34,079 nucleotides of DNA from CAJKWP01 sp964554475 (GCA_964554475.1 CAZKOT010000011.1:1-34079); one strand, 5' to 3'. Positions 22,829 through 32,216 are shown, numbered from the stretch's first letter. A program made the numbers and translations. Notes: a model not told the origin generated them from the sequence alone.

Positions 22829-23962
22829 TTATTTTTCATTATGCATGTAGCTTCCTAAGAAATGAAATTGTGGCAAAATATTTTCCATTTCTGCAATTAA
22901 ATTTTGAACTTCGTTTTTTGTTATATTACCTTCAAAATCAAAATAGAACATATATTCAAATTCTGTGTGCCCAAGGGGTCTGGATTCAAGTTTTGTTAGA
23001 TTCAAACCAAGCAGAGAAAATTTTGATAGAAGTTGATTAAGACTTCCTGGCTTATGTGGCAGAGTTGCCATTATACTAATCTTGTTTGAATTTGGATAGA
23101 TTTCCAAATTTTTTGAAACACAAATGAATCTTGTGAAATTATTTTTGTTTGTTTGGATGTTTCGCTTTAAAACTTCCAAACCATAAATATTAGCACATTC
23201 TAAAGAAGCAATTGCTCCTTGAGGAAGTTGACTGTTTGCGACAATTTGTGCAGCAACTGCTGTATTGTCGCAAGATGTTGTTTTTACTTTTAAAGAATTA
23301 AGAAAATCTTTACACTGTGAAAAAGCCTGTGGGTGCGAAAAAATTTCTTTAATTTCATTTAATTTTGTTTCTTTTTTTGCAAGTAAATGGTGCTCTACAG
23401 ACAGATTATAACTTTTAATAATGTAAAACTGATACTTTCTCAGCAAATCATAAATTTCATTAATACTTCCTGCCGTGTTATTTTCAATTGGCAATATTCC
23501 ATAATTACATTCTTTTTTTTCAATTGCAAGAAAGACATCCTCAAAATATTTAACAAATTTTATATTAGGATTTGCAAATATTTTTTTTGCGCATATTGAT
23601 GAAAACGCACCCTCAACACCTTGACAAGCAACAGTTCCACTTTTTGGAAATTTGGATTTTTTAAATTTCTCTATTGCGTTTTTAATCTTTTCTTGAAGTT
23701 TTGAAGTAAAAAATTTAGATTGTTTTGATTTACTTAAATTAAAAATGCATTCAAAAAAATTTTTTGCATAATTTTTTAAATCATCAGGTAAATTATTTGT
23801 TACTCTTGAAATGATTTCATCTTCTCTTTTTGAAAAATTAATTACTGAGTTTGTTTTTTTCTTAAGTAGTCCTATTTCGCTCACAATTTTCATACGTTTT
23901 TCAAAAAGTTTTATTAAATCATCATCTATTTCATCAATTTTTTTACGAAGTTCTTCTAGCAC
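22829..23962 (-). CDS. pheA: Bifunctional chorismate mutase / prephenate dehydratase (P-protein)
   Basis: Makes phenylpyruvate from chorismate through prephenate, the committed route to phenylalanine. Residues 1-85 are an AroQ-type chorismate mutase (LRKKIDEIDDDLIKLFEKRM). Residues about 105-285 are the prephenate dehydratase, with GVEGAFS, GILPIENNTAGS and the catalytic NNFTRF motif. Residues about 297-377 are the ACT domain for phenylalanine feedback, with LPHKPGSLNQLLSKF and ESRPLG. Total length of 377 matches the Bacillota/E. coli fused form. The start is GTG 23962 with AAAGGAG seven bases upstream. No Phe-rich leader peptide was seen. It shows the organism keeps at least this step of aromatic amino acid synthesis. 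Confidence 0.96.
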   Translation of the reverse strand: MLEELRKKIDEIDDDLIKLFEKRMKIVSEIGLLKKKTNSVINFSKREDEIISRVTNNLPDDLKNYAKNFFECIFNLSKSKQSKFFTSKLQEKIKNAIEKFKKSKFPKSGTVACQGVEGAFSSICAKKIFANPNIKFVKYFEDVFLAIEKKECNYGILPIENNTAGSINEIYDLLRKYQFYIIKSYNLSVEHHLLAKKETKLNEIKEIFSHPQAFSQCKDFLNSLKVKTTSCDNTAVAAQIVANSQLPQGAIASLECANIYGLEVLKRNIQTNKNNFTRFICVSKNLEIYPNSNKISIMATLPHKPGSLNQLLSKFSLLGLNLTKLESRPLGHTEFEYMFYFDFEGNITKNEVQNLIAEMENILPQFHFLGSYMHNEK

Positions 23963-24115
23963 TTTTAAACTCCTTTATCATATTTTTCTTAAGTTTACAT
24001 TTTGCAATTATTATTTTGAAAAATGTTTAACATTTCTTAATAATTAATATAACAACTTATACTATATTTTCAAAATGAAATTTCTAAACTAAAAGAAGCT
24101 CGAAAAGAAAAGAAA

Positions 24116-24150
24116 CAAAAAAACTTCCATTTTTAAGAAGTTTTTTTGTC
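24116..24150 (-). terminator. Intrinsic terminator after the coiled-coil gene
   Basis: On the minus strand AAAACTTC pairs with GAAGTTTT around a loop of nine or ten bases containing TTAAAAATG, followed by T residues. The same hairpin, with one or two loop changes, ends the gene at 4813 (5269-5301). Confidence 0.75.
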
Positions 24151-24162
24151 ATTGCACACTTT

Positions 24163-24411
24163 TTAAAATGTAATTGTCGGATTATTAGTGTCAATAAAAT
24201 TAGGTGCATGATTGGAAATTTTGCCCAAAGCAGTTTTTGCAATTTGGTCAATATGTTTAATTTTGGTCTCAAGTATTAGAGCTGTTTGCTCAATTTGTTT
24301 AAGTTTCATCTCAAACGTTTGTTCAATTTGTTTTATCATTTCTTCCAATTTTTTATTTTTTGCTTCTAAGTATGCAATTCTTTTTTGTAATATATTAATA
24401 TTCCACATCAT
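24163..24411 (-). CDS. Small coiled-coil protein (82 aa)
   Basis: After trimming to the ATG pair at 24411/24408, which follows AAGGAG, the product is about 82 residues, beginning MMWNINILQKRIAYLEAKNK. Nearly all of it is a heptad-patterned coiled coil (IAYLEAKNKKLEEMIKQIEQ, then MKLKQIEQTALILETKIKHI) with a near-repeat of KQIEQT at two places. It ends in a short Pro/Asn tail. There is no membrane segment or known domain. It is probably an oligomeric adaptor or an unknown small structural protein, and forms a single-gene unit with its own terminator. Confidence 0.6.
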   Translation of the reverse strand: MMWNINILQKRIAYLEAKNKKLEEMIKQIEQTFEMKLKQIEQTALILETKIKHIDQIAKTALGKISNHAPNFIDTNNPTITF

Positions 24412-24716
24412 GAACTCCTTACTATGCCTTATTTTATAATATTCATTTTTTAAAGTCAATATTATAGATTTTATCTCGAATTCTATGTAATTTTCATAAT
24501 TAAAAAAAACTTTTTTAAAAAAGACAAATTAGAATAAATATATTTAGATTTTAAAATAAATCTTTTCTTTTATGCCGATTGCATTAGTTGTTTTTGTTGT
24601 TACAAGTATGATTGTTTGAAATAAATTAAATTATTCGAAAGCTAAACAAAAATTTTTACAAAAAATAAACTTCTAAAAAATCTTTTGTTTGCTTAAAATA
24701 TATTAGAGGTTTAAGT

Positions 24717-25493
24717 TTGACAATTTTAGAAGCAATAATTTTGGGTATTATTCAAGGCGTCACAGAATTTCTTCCCCTTTCTTCAAGTGGACATTTGGTT
24801 TTGCTTTCAAATTTTTTTGGTATTAATGGGGACTTTATATTTTTTAGTGTGATTGTTCATTTTGCAACTCTTCTTTCTGTAATAGTTTATTTTAGAAAAG
24901 ATATTTGGTTTTTAATTAAACATCCGTTTTCAAGAGAAGTCGGACTGTTAATTTTAGCAACGATTCCTACGGTAATTATTGTTTTATTATTTCAAGGATT
25001 TATTGAAAGCACTTTTAATGGAAGTCTGTTACCTTTTAGTTTTATTTTTACTGCGATTTTACTTTTAATAACTCACTTTTTTAGCATAAAAAACGAATGC
25101 CAACATTGTTACAAGCAAAAAAAAATTTCAAAAACTCAAGTTGTTCTAATGGGAGCAATGCAAGGTATTGCGGTAATTCCGGGAATTTCACGCAGTGGAG
25201 CGACAATTTGCACAGGGATTATTTCAGGAGTTGAAAAGAATGAAAGTGCCAGATTTTCTTTTTTAATGAGTATTCCAATTATTTTAGCCTCAATGTTTTA
25301 TGAAATTTTTAAATTAATTAAAAATGGAGGTGGACAAATTTTCCCCCTCCAAACATTTATTGCTTTTATTGTTGCTTTTTTAGTTGGACTTGGTTCAGTT
25401 AAACTAATGATGCTTGTCGTTAAAAAAATTCAGTTATTTTGGTTTTCAATTTATCTTTTTATTATTGCAATTGTTGCTTTCTTTTTTGTTTAA
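24717..25493 (+). CDS. uppP: Undecaprenyl-diphosphatase
   Basis: BacA/UppP membrane phosphatase that recycles undecaprenyl diphosphate to the monophosphate carrier for peptidoglycan synthesis; loss or overexpression changes bacitracin sensitivity. Signature 1 is IIQGVTEFLPLSSSGHLVLL (residues about 12-31) and signature 2 is PGISRSGATI (about 155-164), the pair that forms the active site. There are seven to eight hydrophobic segments. The start is TTG 24717 with AGAGG upstream; the family's MTILEAIILGIIQG start supports it. Length of 258 is normal. Convergent with dnaB. Confidence 0.96.
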   Translation: MTILEAIILGIIQGVTEFLPLSSSGHLVLLSNFFGINGDFIFFSVIVHFATLLSVIVYFRKDIWFLIKHPFSREVGLLILATIPTVIIVLLFQGFIESTFNGSLLPFSFIFTAILLLITHFFSIKNECQHCYKQKKISKTQVVLMGAMQGIAVIPGISRSGATICTGIISGVEKNESARFSFLMSIPIILASMFYEIFKLIKNGGGQIFPLQTFIAFIVAFLVGLGSVKLMMLVVKKIQLFWFSIYLFIIAIVAFFFV

Positions 25494-25542
25494 TAAATTC
25501 ACATTTATATCAAAAAATTTACTCCATTTAACTTCTCAATTT

Positions 25543-26952
25543 TTAATTTTCTTCATATTCTTCAAGTACTGCGGGTTCGCTTGTTCTTTGTTCAAACTTT
25601 TTTGTGTTTTTATAATCAATATCTGTAAAAGTTGTGTGCTCTCCAATCCATTTTAGTTTAATAGTTCCAATTTGACCATTTCTATGTTTTGCAAGATTAA
25701 GTTCACAAATTCCTGGTTCATCATCAGTTGGAACATCGTTATACACATCTGCCCTGTAAATAAACATGACAATATCAGCATCTTGTTCAATTGAACCCGA
25801 TTCACGAAGATCGGAAAGAATGGGACGGTGGTCTCCTTTTCTAAGATCTGATGCACGTGAGAGTTGGGATAGAAGAATAATAGGAACATCTAGTTCACGA
25901 GCGGCAATTTTTAAATATCTTGTTATTTCACTAATTTCTTGTTGACGGTTATCTTTTGCTTTTCCTCCCGCCGACATTAGTTGTAGGTAGTCAATCATAA
26001 CCAAGTCAAGTCCATTTTTTTCTCTTTTTAATCTGCGACATTTTGAAAGAATGTCAATTGGTGTGTTCATGCTTGAATCGTCAATAAAAATTTCTGCATC
26101 ATTTAATTTTTTGTTTGCTGCCCAAATTGCATTCCATTCATCAATTGAAAGTTTTCCTTTTAGTGCTTTTTCCATACTAACATGAGCAATTGAGCACATC
26201 GCTCTTTGAGCAATTTGCATTTTGGGCATTTCAAGAGAAAAAATTGCACAACGTTTTCGCGAACCGATTGCCGCGTTTGTTACAATATTCATTGCAAGTG
26301 AGGTTTTTCCAAATCCAGGTCTTGCTGCCAAAATTATTAAATCACTATTTTGTAATCCGTTTGTAATAAGGTCTAAATCTTTAAAGCCTGTTGAAAGTCC
26401 ACGTAAAACAGTGCTATCTTTTGCTATTTTGTCAAATTTTGAAATTACTTCTTTTAATGCACCTTCAATATGTTCTAAACTTGAACGATCCTCGTTTTGT
26501 GCAATGTCGAAAATTTGTTTTTCTGCAAAACCTAAACTTTCAACTTTATTATCACTTTCATAGGCGTTTTCAATTATTTTTTGGCCTGAAAAAATTAGTT
26601 TGCGAAGAACACTGTCACGCTTTACTATTTCCAAATAGTGATTATAGTTTGCTGCAGATGGAACAACATTTGTCAGTGTTGTTATGTATTCAATTCCTCC
26701 AACAGAATTTAAATTGCCCTCTTTTTCAAGTTCATCTGAAAGGGTAACAAAATCAACAGGGTGATTACTGTTATAAATTTTGTTCATAGCTTCAAAAATT
26801 GCACAATGAGCGTCAATGTAAAAATCATCTTTTTTAAGAATTGACATAACTTGAACAGGAACATTTTCATCAATTAAAATAGAGCCTAAAATTGCTTGTT
26901 CAGCCTCAATATTGTGGGGCATAATTTTTGCTGTTGTTTTCCTTTTTTCCAT
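25543..26952 (-). CDS. dnaB: Replicative DNA helicase DnaB
   Basis: Hexameric replicative helicase (named DnaC in Bacillus), 469 residues from ATG 26952. The N-terminal DnaG-interacting domain begins MPHNIEAEQAILGSILID, and the RecA-like motor has Walker A AARPGFGKTSLAMN near residue 205, FSLEMPKMQIAQR, Walker B LVMIDYLQLM near 310, and QEISEITRYLKIAARELDVP followed by LLSQLSRASD (H3/H4-type motifs) and the Arg-finger stretch. GGGAGG lies four bases before the chosen ATG; the upstream TTG gives an N terminus not seen in the family. A small membrane protein gene precedes it by 64 bases on the same strand. No intein. Confidence 0.97.
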   Translation of the reverse strand: MEKRKTTAKIMPHNIEAEQAILGSILIDENVPVQVMSILKKDDFYIDAHCAIFEAMNKIYNSNHPVDFVTLSDELEKEGNLNSVGGIEYITTLTNVVPSAANYNHYLEIVKRDSVLRKLIFSGQKIIENAYESDNKVESLGFAEKQIFDIAQNEDRSSLEHIEGALKEVISKFDKIAKDSTVLRGLSTGFKDLDLITNGLQNSDLIILAARPGFGKTSLAMNIVTNAAIGSRKRCAIFSLEMPKMQIAQRAMCSIAHVSMEKALKGKLSIDEWNAIWAANKKLNDAEIFIDDSSMNTPIDILSKCRRLKREKNGLDLVMIDYLQLMSAGGKAKDNRQQEISEITRYLKIAARELDVPIILLSQLSRASDLRKGDHRPILSDLRESGSIEQDADIVMFIYRADVYNDVPTDDEPGICELNLAKHRNGQIGTIKLKWIGEHTTFTDIDYKNTKKFEQRTSEPAVLEEYEEN

Positions 26953-27016
26953 ATTCCTCCCGAAGTATTTCAATTGTGAAATGTGGCAAAATCAGTCCAT
27001 TATTTTCTTTAGTTTT

Positions 27017-27265
27017 TTATTTACTAAACGGATCATTAATTTCTTCACGGCGTTTAACTGCTTTTTCTTCCAGTTTGTTATAAACCAAAATGTAAACCAG
27101 GCAAACTGCGCAACAAATTAAAACAATTAAAAAAATGCTTAGAGAACTATCCATTTTGATTTCGGCAAACCAAATGCTAAACAAAATTAATATTGGTATT
27201 ATTATTGTCGCTCCAATACCTATTTTTTTTGCCAAGTGCTTTGTTTTACGAAGCATTAAATTCAT
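27017..27265 (-). CDS. Small two-span membrane protein (82 aa)
   Basis: Two hydrophobic segments (about residues 14-33 and 42-62) joined by a short loop, with basic N and C termini (LRKTKHLAKK and KAVKRREE), so both ends are probably cytoplasmic. No family is recognised. GAGGG precedes the ATG. It probably shares a transcript with dnaB. Confidence 0.6.
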   Translation of the reverse strand: MNLMLRKTKHLAKKIGIGATIIIPILILFSIWFAEIKMDSSLSIFLIVLICCAVCLVYILVYNKLEEKAVKRREEINDPFSK

Positions 27266-27421
27266 TATACCCTCAAAAAATTTTTCAAATTATGTAAATA
27301 TGATAGCATACTTAAATTAAAAACGGAAGAAAAATTTTACTGTGTAATTTTCTACAATAAAAAAAATTTAATAGTAAAAATACTCACTTTATGTTTCTAT
27401 TTACAATATTTTTGAAATAAA

Positions 27422-27455
27422 AAAAACACAAATTAATCTATTTGTGTTTTTTTTA
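27422..27455 (-). terminator. Intrinsic terminator after the 27457 gene
   Basis: Stem AAAAACACAAAT (27422-27433) pairs with ATTTGTGTTTTT (27440-27451) with a six-base loop. It is symmetrical enough to work on both strands and lies directly after the stop codon of the minus-strand gene. Confidence 0.7.
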
Positions 27456-27456
27456 T

Positions 27457-27846
27457 TTAAAATGTTATAGTTGTAATTTCATTAAAACTTTCATTGTTTA
27501 GCCATTTGTTTGGCTTTGACACACTTTCAAGTTCTTTTTCAGCTTCTTTTGTTAATTGAGGCATAACCCTACTTACAATGCTAAATAATGCAAGAGCGGC
27601 ATTAACTTTATCAGTTTGTGTAAGAACTTTTTTATCAGGGAAACAAAGTGCTCTTACTTCATTTTTTTCCATTTTTAACTTTTTAGCTATTTCAGCAAAA
27701 TCAAAAAGTTTAGTTTTTTCTTCCCGTCTTTGTGTAAGTATTGGGGTTGGAATATTTTTATCATTAGGAGAATCCATTGAAGAGATTATCTCATTTAAAG
27801 CATCAAAATACATTACCTTAACAATTTTGTTTTTTGGTTTTCGCAT
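27457..27846 (-). CDS. Hypothetical protein (129 aa)
   Basis: A soluble basic-to-neutral protein, 129 residues when started at ATG 27846, which follows AAAGGAGGG. The central part (FAEIAKKLKMEKNEVRALCF, then DKVNAALALFSIVSRVMPQL) looks helical and could hold a helix-turn-helix-like unit, but I cannot name a family. It is a single gene between two non-coding stretches with its own terminator. Confidence 0.65.
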   Translation of the reverse strand: MRKPKNKIVKVMYFDALNEIISSMDSPNDKNIPTPILTQRREEKTKLFDFAEIAKKLKMEKNEVRALCFPDKKVLTQTDKVNAALALFSIVSRVMPQLTKEAEKELESVSKPNKWLNNESFNEITTITF

Positions 27847-28007
27847 AAAATTCCCTCCTTTTACTACCATAGTATACCCCTTTTAAAAATAATGTCAATA
27901 CTGGCCTTTTTTTCTTAAGTTTGCCAAAAAAAAATTTTGTTTAAAAATAGTAGTAATTTTACACAGTCTTTTTATTGTTTTTGACATTTTTAGCTTTATT
28001 TTTATGC

Positions 28008-28036
28008 TTGACATCAAAAATTGTCTATGCTATTAT
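28008..28036 (+). promoter_or_regulatory. Promoter of rpmE
   Basis: A perfect -35 TTGACA (28008-28013), 17-base spacer, -10 TATTAT (28031-28036). The ribosome binding site GAGGTGG follows before ATG 28057. Confidence 0.8.
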
Positions 28037-28056
28037 ATTGAAACTGAGGTGGAAAA

Positions 28057-28266
28057 ATGAAAGAAGGAATACATCCAAATTATCATGAAGTAGAAGTTAT
28101 TTGTGCTTGCGGAAATAAATTCAAAACAGGCTCGGCAATTAACGGTGATTTAATTAAAATTGACATATGTAACAAATGCCATCCGTTTTATTCAGGTAAA
28201 CAAAAAATTGTGGATACAAGTGGTCGAGTTGAACGATTTCAAAAGAGACAGGCAAAAAAAGTTTGA
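28057..28266 (+). CDS. rpmE: 50S ribosomal protein L31 (bL31), zinc-binding form
   Basis: A 69-residue bL31 of the zinc-containing type. It has the family start MKEGIHPNYHEVEVICACGN, with Cys at 16 and 18, and CNKCHPFYSGKQK with Cys at 37 and 40, completing the zinc site, and it ends in a basic tail. The stop codon is TGA inside a perfect hairpin that may be a terminator. This TGA stop in an essential gene argues against the Mycoplasma code. It leads the rpmE-prmC-prfA gene order, common in Bacillota. Confidence 0.97.
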   Translation: MKEGIHPNYHEVEVICACGNKFKTGSAINGDLIKIDICNKCHPFYSGKQKIVDTSGRVERFQKRQAKKV

Positions 28267-28283
28267 TATATCAAACTTTTTTT
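28254..28283 (+). terminator. Terminator or attenuator hairpin overlapping the rpmE stop
   Basis: A perfect palindrome with arms AAAAAAAGTTTGATA (28254-28268) and TATCAAACTTTTTTT (28269-28283) and no free loop, so the real loop uses the centre TATA. It contains the TGA stop. The next gene, prmC, starts 22 bases later, so it probably lowers rather than ends read-through. Confidence 0.7.
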
Positions 28284-28304
28284 AATGACACTTAAAAGAA
28301 AACC

Positions 28305-29249
28305 ATGAAAAGTTTAAATACAATTAATCAAAAAGAAATAAAAAAAAATTCCGACAAACCGGTTGATTTTTTTGATGTTTTAAATAGAGTAAATGAAGAA
28401 TTAAAATCTGTGGGTATTCTTGATAAAACGGAAAGTGAATGGCTGATTTCTTCAATTTTAAAAAAAAAGAAGTTTGAGCTTCGAAAAATTAAAACAATTT
28501 CAAGCAATGAAGAAAAACAAGTTTATAAAGCATTAAAAAGGCGAAAGCGTGGCGAACCTTTAAACAGAATTTTAGGAGAAGTTGACTTTTTGGGTTGTAA
28601 GATAAAAATTTCAAAAAATGTTATGTCGCCACGTCCCGAAACCGAACTTATGACTGAAAAAGTAATTATGGTTGCTAAAGAATTGTTAAAAAGAAAAACA
28701 GAAACTCAAGTTTTTCCGTGCTCTGCAACTTTGACAATGCTTGATTTATGCACAGGTAGCGGAGCAATTGCAATTGCAATAAAAAAACAGATAGAAAATT
28801 CAAAAATTTTTGCAAGTGATATTAGTGAAAAAGCATTGAGATTGGCGAAAAAAAATGCAAAAATTAACAATGTTAAAATTACTTTTATCAAATCTGCTAT
28901 GTTTGATGATTTGAAAAATGACTTAAAATATGATATTATTGTCTCGAATCCTCCTTACATAAAAACATTAGAAATTGAAAATCTTGATGTTGAAGTAAAA
29001 AAATATGATCCTCATCTTTCACTTGATGGAGGAGAAGACGGGTTAGAATTTTATAGAATAATTGCAAAAGAGGTGAAAAACTTTCTTGCAGAACATGGCA
29101 TTTTGTTTTTAGAAATTGGAAAAACACAATCAAATGAAGTAAAAAAACTTTTTAAAAATGATTTTAATAATATTGAAGTTATCAAAGATTATGGTGGAAA
29201 TGATAGGATTGTGATAGTAAAAAATAATAATTTAGGATATAAAATTTAG
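28305..29249 (+). CDS. prmC: Peptide chain release factor glutamine methyltransferase
   Basis: SAM-dependent N5-glutamine methyltransferase that modifies the Gln of the GGQ motif in release factors RF1 and RF2. It has the SAM-binding motif I MLDLCTGSGAIAIAI (about 145-160) and the catalytic NPPYI (about 220) that holds the target Gln amide. RRKRGEPLNRILGEVDFLG near 80-98 is the PrmC signature linking the N-terminal helical domain. At 314 residues it carries a longer N terminus than the usual 280-290; a later start is possible since no good ribosome binding site precedes ATG 28305. It stands before its substrate gene prfA, as usual. Confidence 0.95.
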   Translation: MKSLNTINQKEIKKNSDKPVDFFDVLNRVNEELKSVGILDKTESEWLISSILKKKKFELRKIKTISSNEEKQVYKALKRRKRGEPLNRILGEVDFLGCKIKISKNVMSPRPETELMTEKVIMVAKELLKRKTETQVFPCSATLTMLDLCTGSGAIAIAIKKQIENSKIFASDISEKALRLAKKNAKINNVKITFIKSAMFDDLKNDLKYDIIVSNPPYIKTLEIENLDVEVKKYDPHLSLDGGEDGLEFYRIIAKEVKNFLAEHGILFLEIGKTQSNEVKKLFKNDFNNIEVIKDYGGNDRIVIVKNNNLGYKI

Positions 29250-29290
29250 TTCAAATTCAAAATTAAATTTTTTGAAAGAGCGGAAGTGAT

Positions 29291-30313
29291 ATGTTAGAAA
29301 AAATTGAAAAAATTAAAAAAAGGTTTGATGAACTTGAAGAAAAGATTTCAGACCCGCAAGTTATTGCGGATAATATTACTTGGCGAAAACTAATTAAAGA
29401 ACGTAATGCAATAGAAAAAATTGCAAAATCTTATGATAAACTTTTTATTGTAATGAACGAACTTAAAAAAGCACAAGACGAAATAAAAACCGAAAAAGAC
29501 CCTGAAATGATTAAACTATTTCAAGAAGAGATTGAAAGTTGTCTTGCAAAAAAAGGGCAGTTGGAAGAGGAAATAAAAATTTTACTTTTGCCCAAAGACG
29601 AGAATGATGAAAGCAATGTTATAATGGAAATACGGGCGGCGGCGGGTGGTGATGAAGCTGCACTATTTGCATCTTCCCTACTTAATATGTATGTTCGCTA
29701 TGCTGAACGAAAGGGCTGGAAGTATGAAATTTCTTATTGTAACGAAACCGAACTTTGTGGAATTAAAGAAGTTGATTTTTTAATTAAAGGAAAAGGTGCT
29801 TACAGTCATTTAAAATTTGAAAGTGGAGTTCATAGAGTTCAAAGAGTGCCCGAAACTGAAGCACAAGGACGTATTCACACCTCAACTTGCACTGTTGCTG
29901 TTTTACCCGAAGTTGAGGAAGTTGATTTTGAAATTTTGGACAAGGATTTAAGAATTGACACTTATCGAAGTAGTGGCGCCGGCGGACAACATGTCAACAA
30001 AACAGACAGTGCAATCCGCATCACCCATTTTCCAACCGGAATTGTTGTTGCTTGTCAGGACGAGCGTTCACAACTTAAAAATCGTGAAAGAGCAATGAGC
30101 ATATTAAAGTCAAAGCTTTACAATTTTTACAAAGAAGCAAAAGAAAAAGAATATAGAGCAAACAGAAAATCACAAGTGGGAACAGGGGACAGAAGCGAGC
30201 GGATTCGAACCTATAACGAACCGCAGGGCAGAATTACAGACCACCGTATTAACTATTCTGTTTTTAATTATGAAGGCTTTTTGGATGGGGATTTGGAAGA
30301 AATGCTTAAAGAA
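29291..30313 (+). CDS. prfA: Peptide chain release factor 1, 3' end lost in sequence gap
   Basis: RF1, which ends translation at UAA and UAG. RVPETEAQGRIHTSTCTVAV holds the codon-reading P-x-T motif (PET here; RF2 would have SPF), and SSGAGGQHVNKTDSAI holds the GGQ catalytic loop whose Gln PrmC methylates. The visible part is 341 codons and stops at the first N, inside DGDLEEMLKE; family length suggests about 15-20 residues are missing in the gap. The ATG 29291 has a GGAAGTG site. The first 41 bases after prmC are free. Confidence 0.95.
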
Positions 30314-30413
30314 NNNNNNNNNNNNNNNNNNNNNNNNNNNNNNNNNNNNNNNNNNNNNNNNNNNNNNNNNNNNNNNNNNNNNNNNNNNNNNNNNNNNNNN
30401 NNNNNNNNNNNNN
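30314..30413. other. Assembly gap (100 N)
   Basis: A run of exactly 100 N, the usual placeholder for a gap of unknown length. It hides the 3' end of prfA and possibly more. Any reading frame through it is artificial. Confidence 0.99.
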
Positions 30414-30537
30414 TTTTTGTTATTTTTTGTTATATTCATTATTTGAATTATTGAGGCTTTTTTATGACATATCATTTTTTTGTAGTTTTTTTTAAAAATA
30501 TTTGCTATAATAATAAAAAAAATCATTAGGAGGCAAT

Positions 30538-31023
30538 ATGTTGAGTTTTTCACTTAAAGGTTTTTTAGTTGTTTTAGTATTGATTTTGCCAAGTATTGCT
30601 TTTAATTATTACAAACCTCAAACACGACCAAATATAACAAAGAGCAAAGTGTTTTTTTATCTTGAACTAATTGGACGAATTGGTTGTATTTTGTTTATGA
30701 TGATTGAAATTTGGATTTTTAAAATCGAATTCAAAAACGATGTTTTATTTATTATTTGGCAGGTTTTAATTATTTTAATTTTAGCATTGTATTACACATT
30801 ATGGCTTCGCTACTATCTCAATGGAATGAAATTTAAAAATCTTTTTGATAAAGTTTTGTTTCCAATTCCAATGTCAATTTTACCAGTTTCACTTTTCATT
30901 CTTACTGCTGCATTTACATTAAATCCTATTTTGGGAACTTTTGCTGTTATTTTTGGGATAGGGCACATTGTGGAAAGCTATAACAAATATATGTTTATTA
31001 TAAAAAATAAAGTTGACTATTAA
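30538..31023 (+). CDS. Multi-span membrane protein, unknown (161 aa)
   Basis: Four or five hydrophobic segments in 161 residues (about 5-23, 40-60, 69-89, 106-126 and 128-146) and a Lys-rich C terminus. No family is recognised; a small integral membrane protein with no enzymatic motif in the loops. AGGAGG lies four bases before ATG 30538. It lies between the gap and recF. Confidence 0.7.
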   Translation: MLSFSLKGFLVVLVLILPSIAFNYYKPQTRPNITKSKVFFYLELIGRIGCILFMMIEIWIFKIEFKNDVLFIIWQVLIILILALYYTLWLRYYLNGMKFKNLFDKVLFPIPMSILPVSLFILTAAFTLNPILGTFAVIFGIGHIVESYNKYMFIIKNKVDY

Positions 31024-31098
31024 TTTTAGATTTGCTCGCTAAATTTCACCTGTTAATCATGATTTATTAATTTAAAAAAATATAAAGCGAATAATAAT

Positions 31099-31133
31099 TT
31101 GTTTGGCTTTATTTTTTGTGTTAAAATTCAAGA
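31099..31133 (+). promoter_or_regulatory. Promoter for recF, leaderless geometry
   Basis: -35 TTGTTT (31099-31104), 17-base spacer, -10 TAAAAT (31122-31127), then six bases to GTG 31134, where transcription would begin. No Shine-Dalgarno sequence is present. Confidence 0.55.
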
Positions 31134-32216
31134 GTGAAAATCAAAACACTAACACTTCTTAATTACCGAAATTACAAAGAGCAAACTTTCACTTTTAATG
31201 ACGGATTAAATGTTTTAATTGGAAAAAATGCTCAAGGTAAGACAAATGCTTTAGAAGCAATTTTTTATTTTGCAATCGGCAAAAGTTTGAGAACAAACAA
31301 AGATAAGGATTTAATTTGTTTTGATAATTTTTTTGCAAAAATATCACTTGAATTAGAAAAACAATTTTCAAAAACAAGATTGGATATTTACTTTTCAAAA
31401 AATGAAAAAAAAACAATTAAAATTAATCGTATTCCCATAAAAAGGATTGGTGAATTAATGGGCGAATTAAATGCTGTATTTTTTTCTCCTGACGAACTTA
31501 AATTAATTAAAGAAGCACCCGAAGACCGAAGACGTTTTTTAGATATTGCAATTTCTCAAACAAACAAAAACTATTTTTTTTTACTAACCAAATATGAAAA
31601 AATTTTAGCAAGTCGTAATAGACTTTTAAAAGATTCAAAAATAAAGGAAAGTGCAATTTCGACAATTGATATTTGGAATCGACAACTTGCAAGCACTGCA
31701 AGTAAAATAATTCTTTACAGAATTGAATTTTTAAATCATTTGTCTCCGCTTGCCGAAAAAGCTCACAATTATCTGACAGATGGAACTGAATTATTAGAAA
31801 TTGAATATGTTGGAATAATTTCAAAAAATAGGGAAGAACTTGAAAAACTAATTTTAAAAAAACTTGAAGATAATTTTGAAAAAGATTGGAAATTAGGCTT
31901 TACAAGTGTTGGACCTCATCGTGATGATTTAAAAATTAAAATTAATGGAATTGATGTTCGTTCGTTTGGTTCACAAGGGCAACAAAGAACAGTGGCACTT
32001 TCTTTAAAACTCGCCGAACTGGAAATAATGAAACAACAAACGGGGGAATTGCCCATACTGCTTTTGGATGATGTTTTAAGTGAACTTGATTTAACAAGAA
32101 AACAAAAACTTTTAAGTTTGGTTAAAAATCAACAAACGATTTTAACTTGCACAGAATTTGAATTTAATGAAATAAAATGTACAGAATTTAAGATTAAAAA
32201 TGGAAAAATTATATAA
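31134..32216 (+). CDS. recF: DNA replication and repair protein RecF
   Basis: SMC-like ATPase that helps load RecA at single-strand gaps with RecO and RecR. It has the N-terminal signature TLLNYRNYKEQTFTFNDGLN, Walker A GKNAQGKTN near residue 30, the D-loop-like region with FGSQGQQRTVALSLKLAEL (ABC signature position, near 280), and Walker B PILLLDDVLSELD near 305. The length of 360 is normal. The start is GTG without a ribosome binding site and with promoter spacing fitting a leaderless mRNA. It is not beside dnaN, gyrB or dnaA, so the usual origin gene block is broken here. Confidence 0.96.
   Translation: MKIKTLTLLNYRNYKEQTFTFNDGLNVLIGKNAQGKTNALEAIFYFAIGKSLRTNKDKDLICFDNFFAKISLELEKQFSKTRLDIYFSKNEKKTIKINRIPIKRIGELMGELNAVFFSPDELKLIKEAPEDRRRFLDIAISQTNKNYFFLLTKYEKILASRNRLLKDSKIKESAISTIDIWNRQLASTASKIILYRIEFLNHLSPLAEKAHNYLTDGTELLEIEYVGIISKNREELEKLILKKLEDNFEKDWKLGFTSVGPHRDDLKIKINGIDVRSFGSQGQQRTVALSLKLAELEIMKQQTGELPILLLDDVLSELDLTRKQKLLSLVKNQQTILTCTEFEFNEIKCTEFKIKNGKII

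Noticed and set aside
23963..24080. Phe-codon leader peptide or attenuator before pheA
   Set aside because: No ATG-started frame with repeated Phe codons and no terminator/antiterminator pair could be found upstream of the GTG start.
30170..30553. Frames running through the N gap on either strand
   Set aside because: The 100 N are a placeholder, so any protein read across them is artificial.
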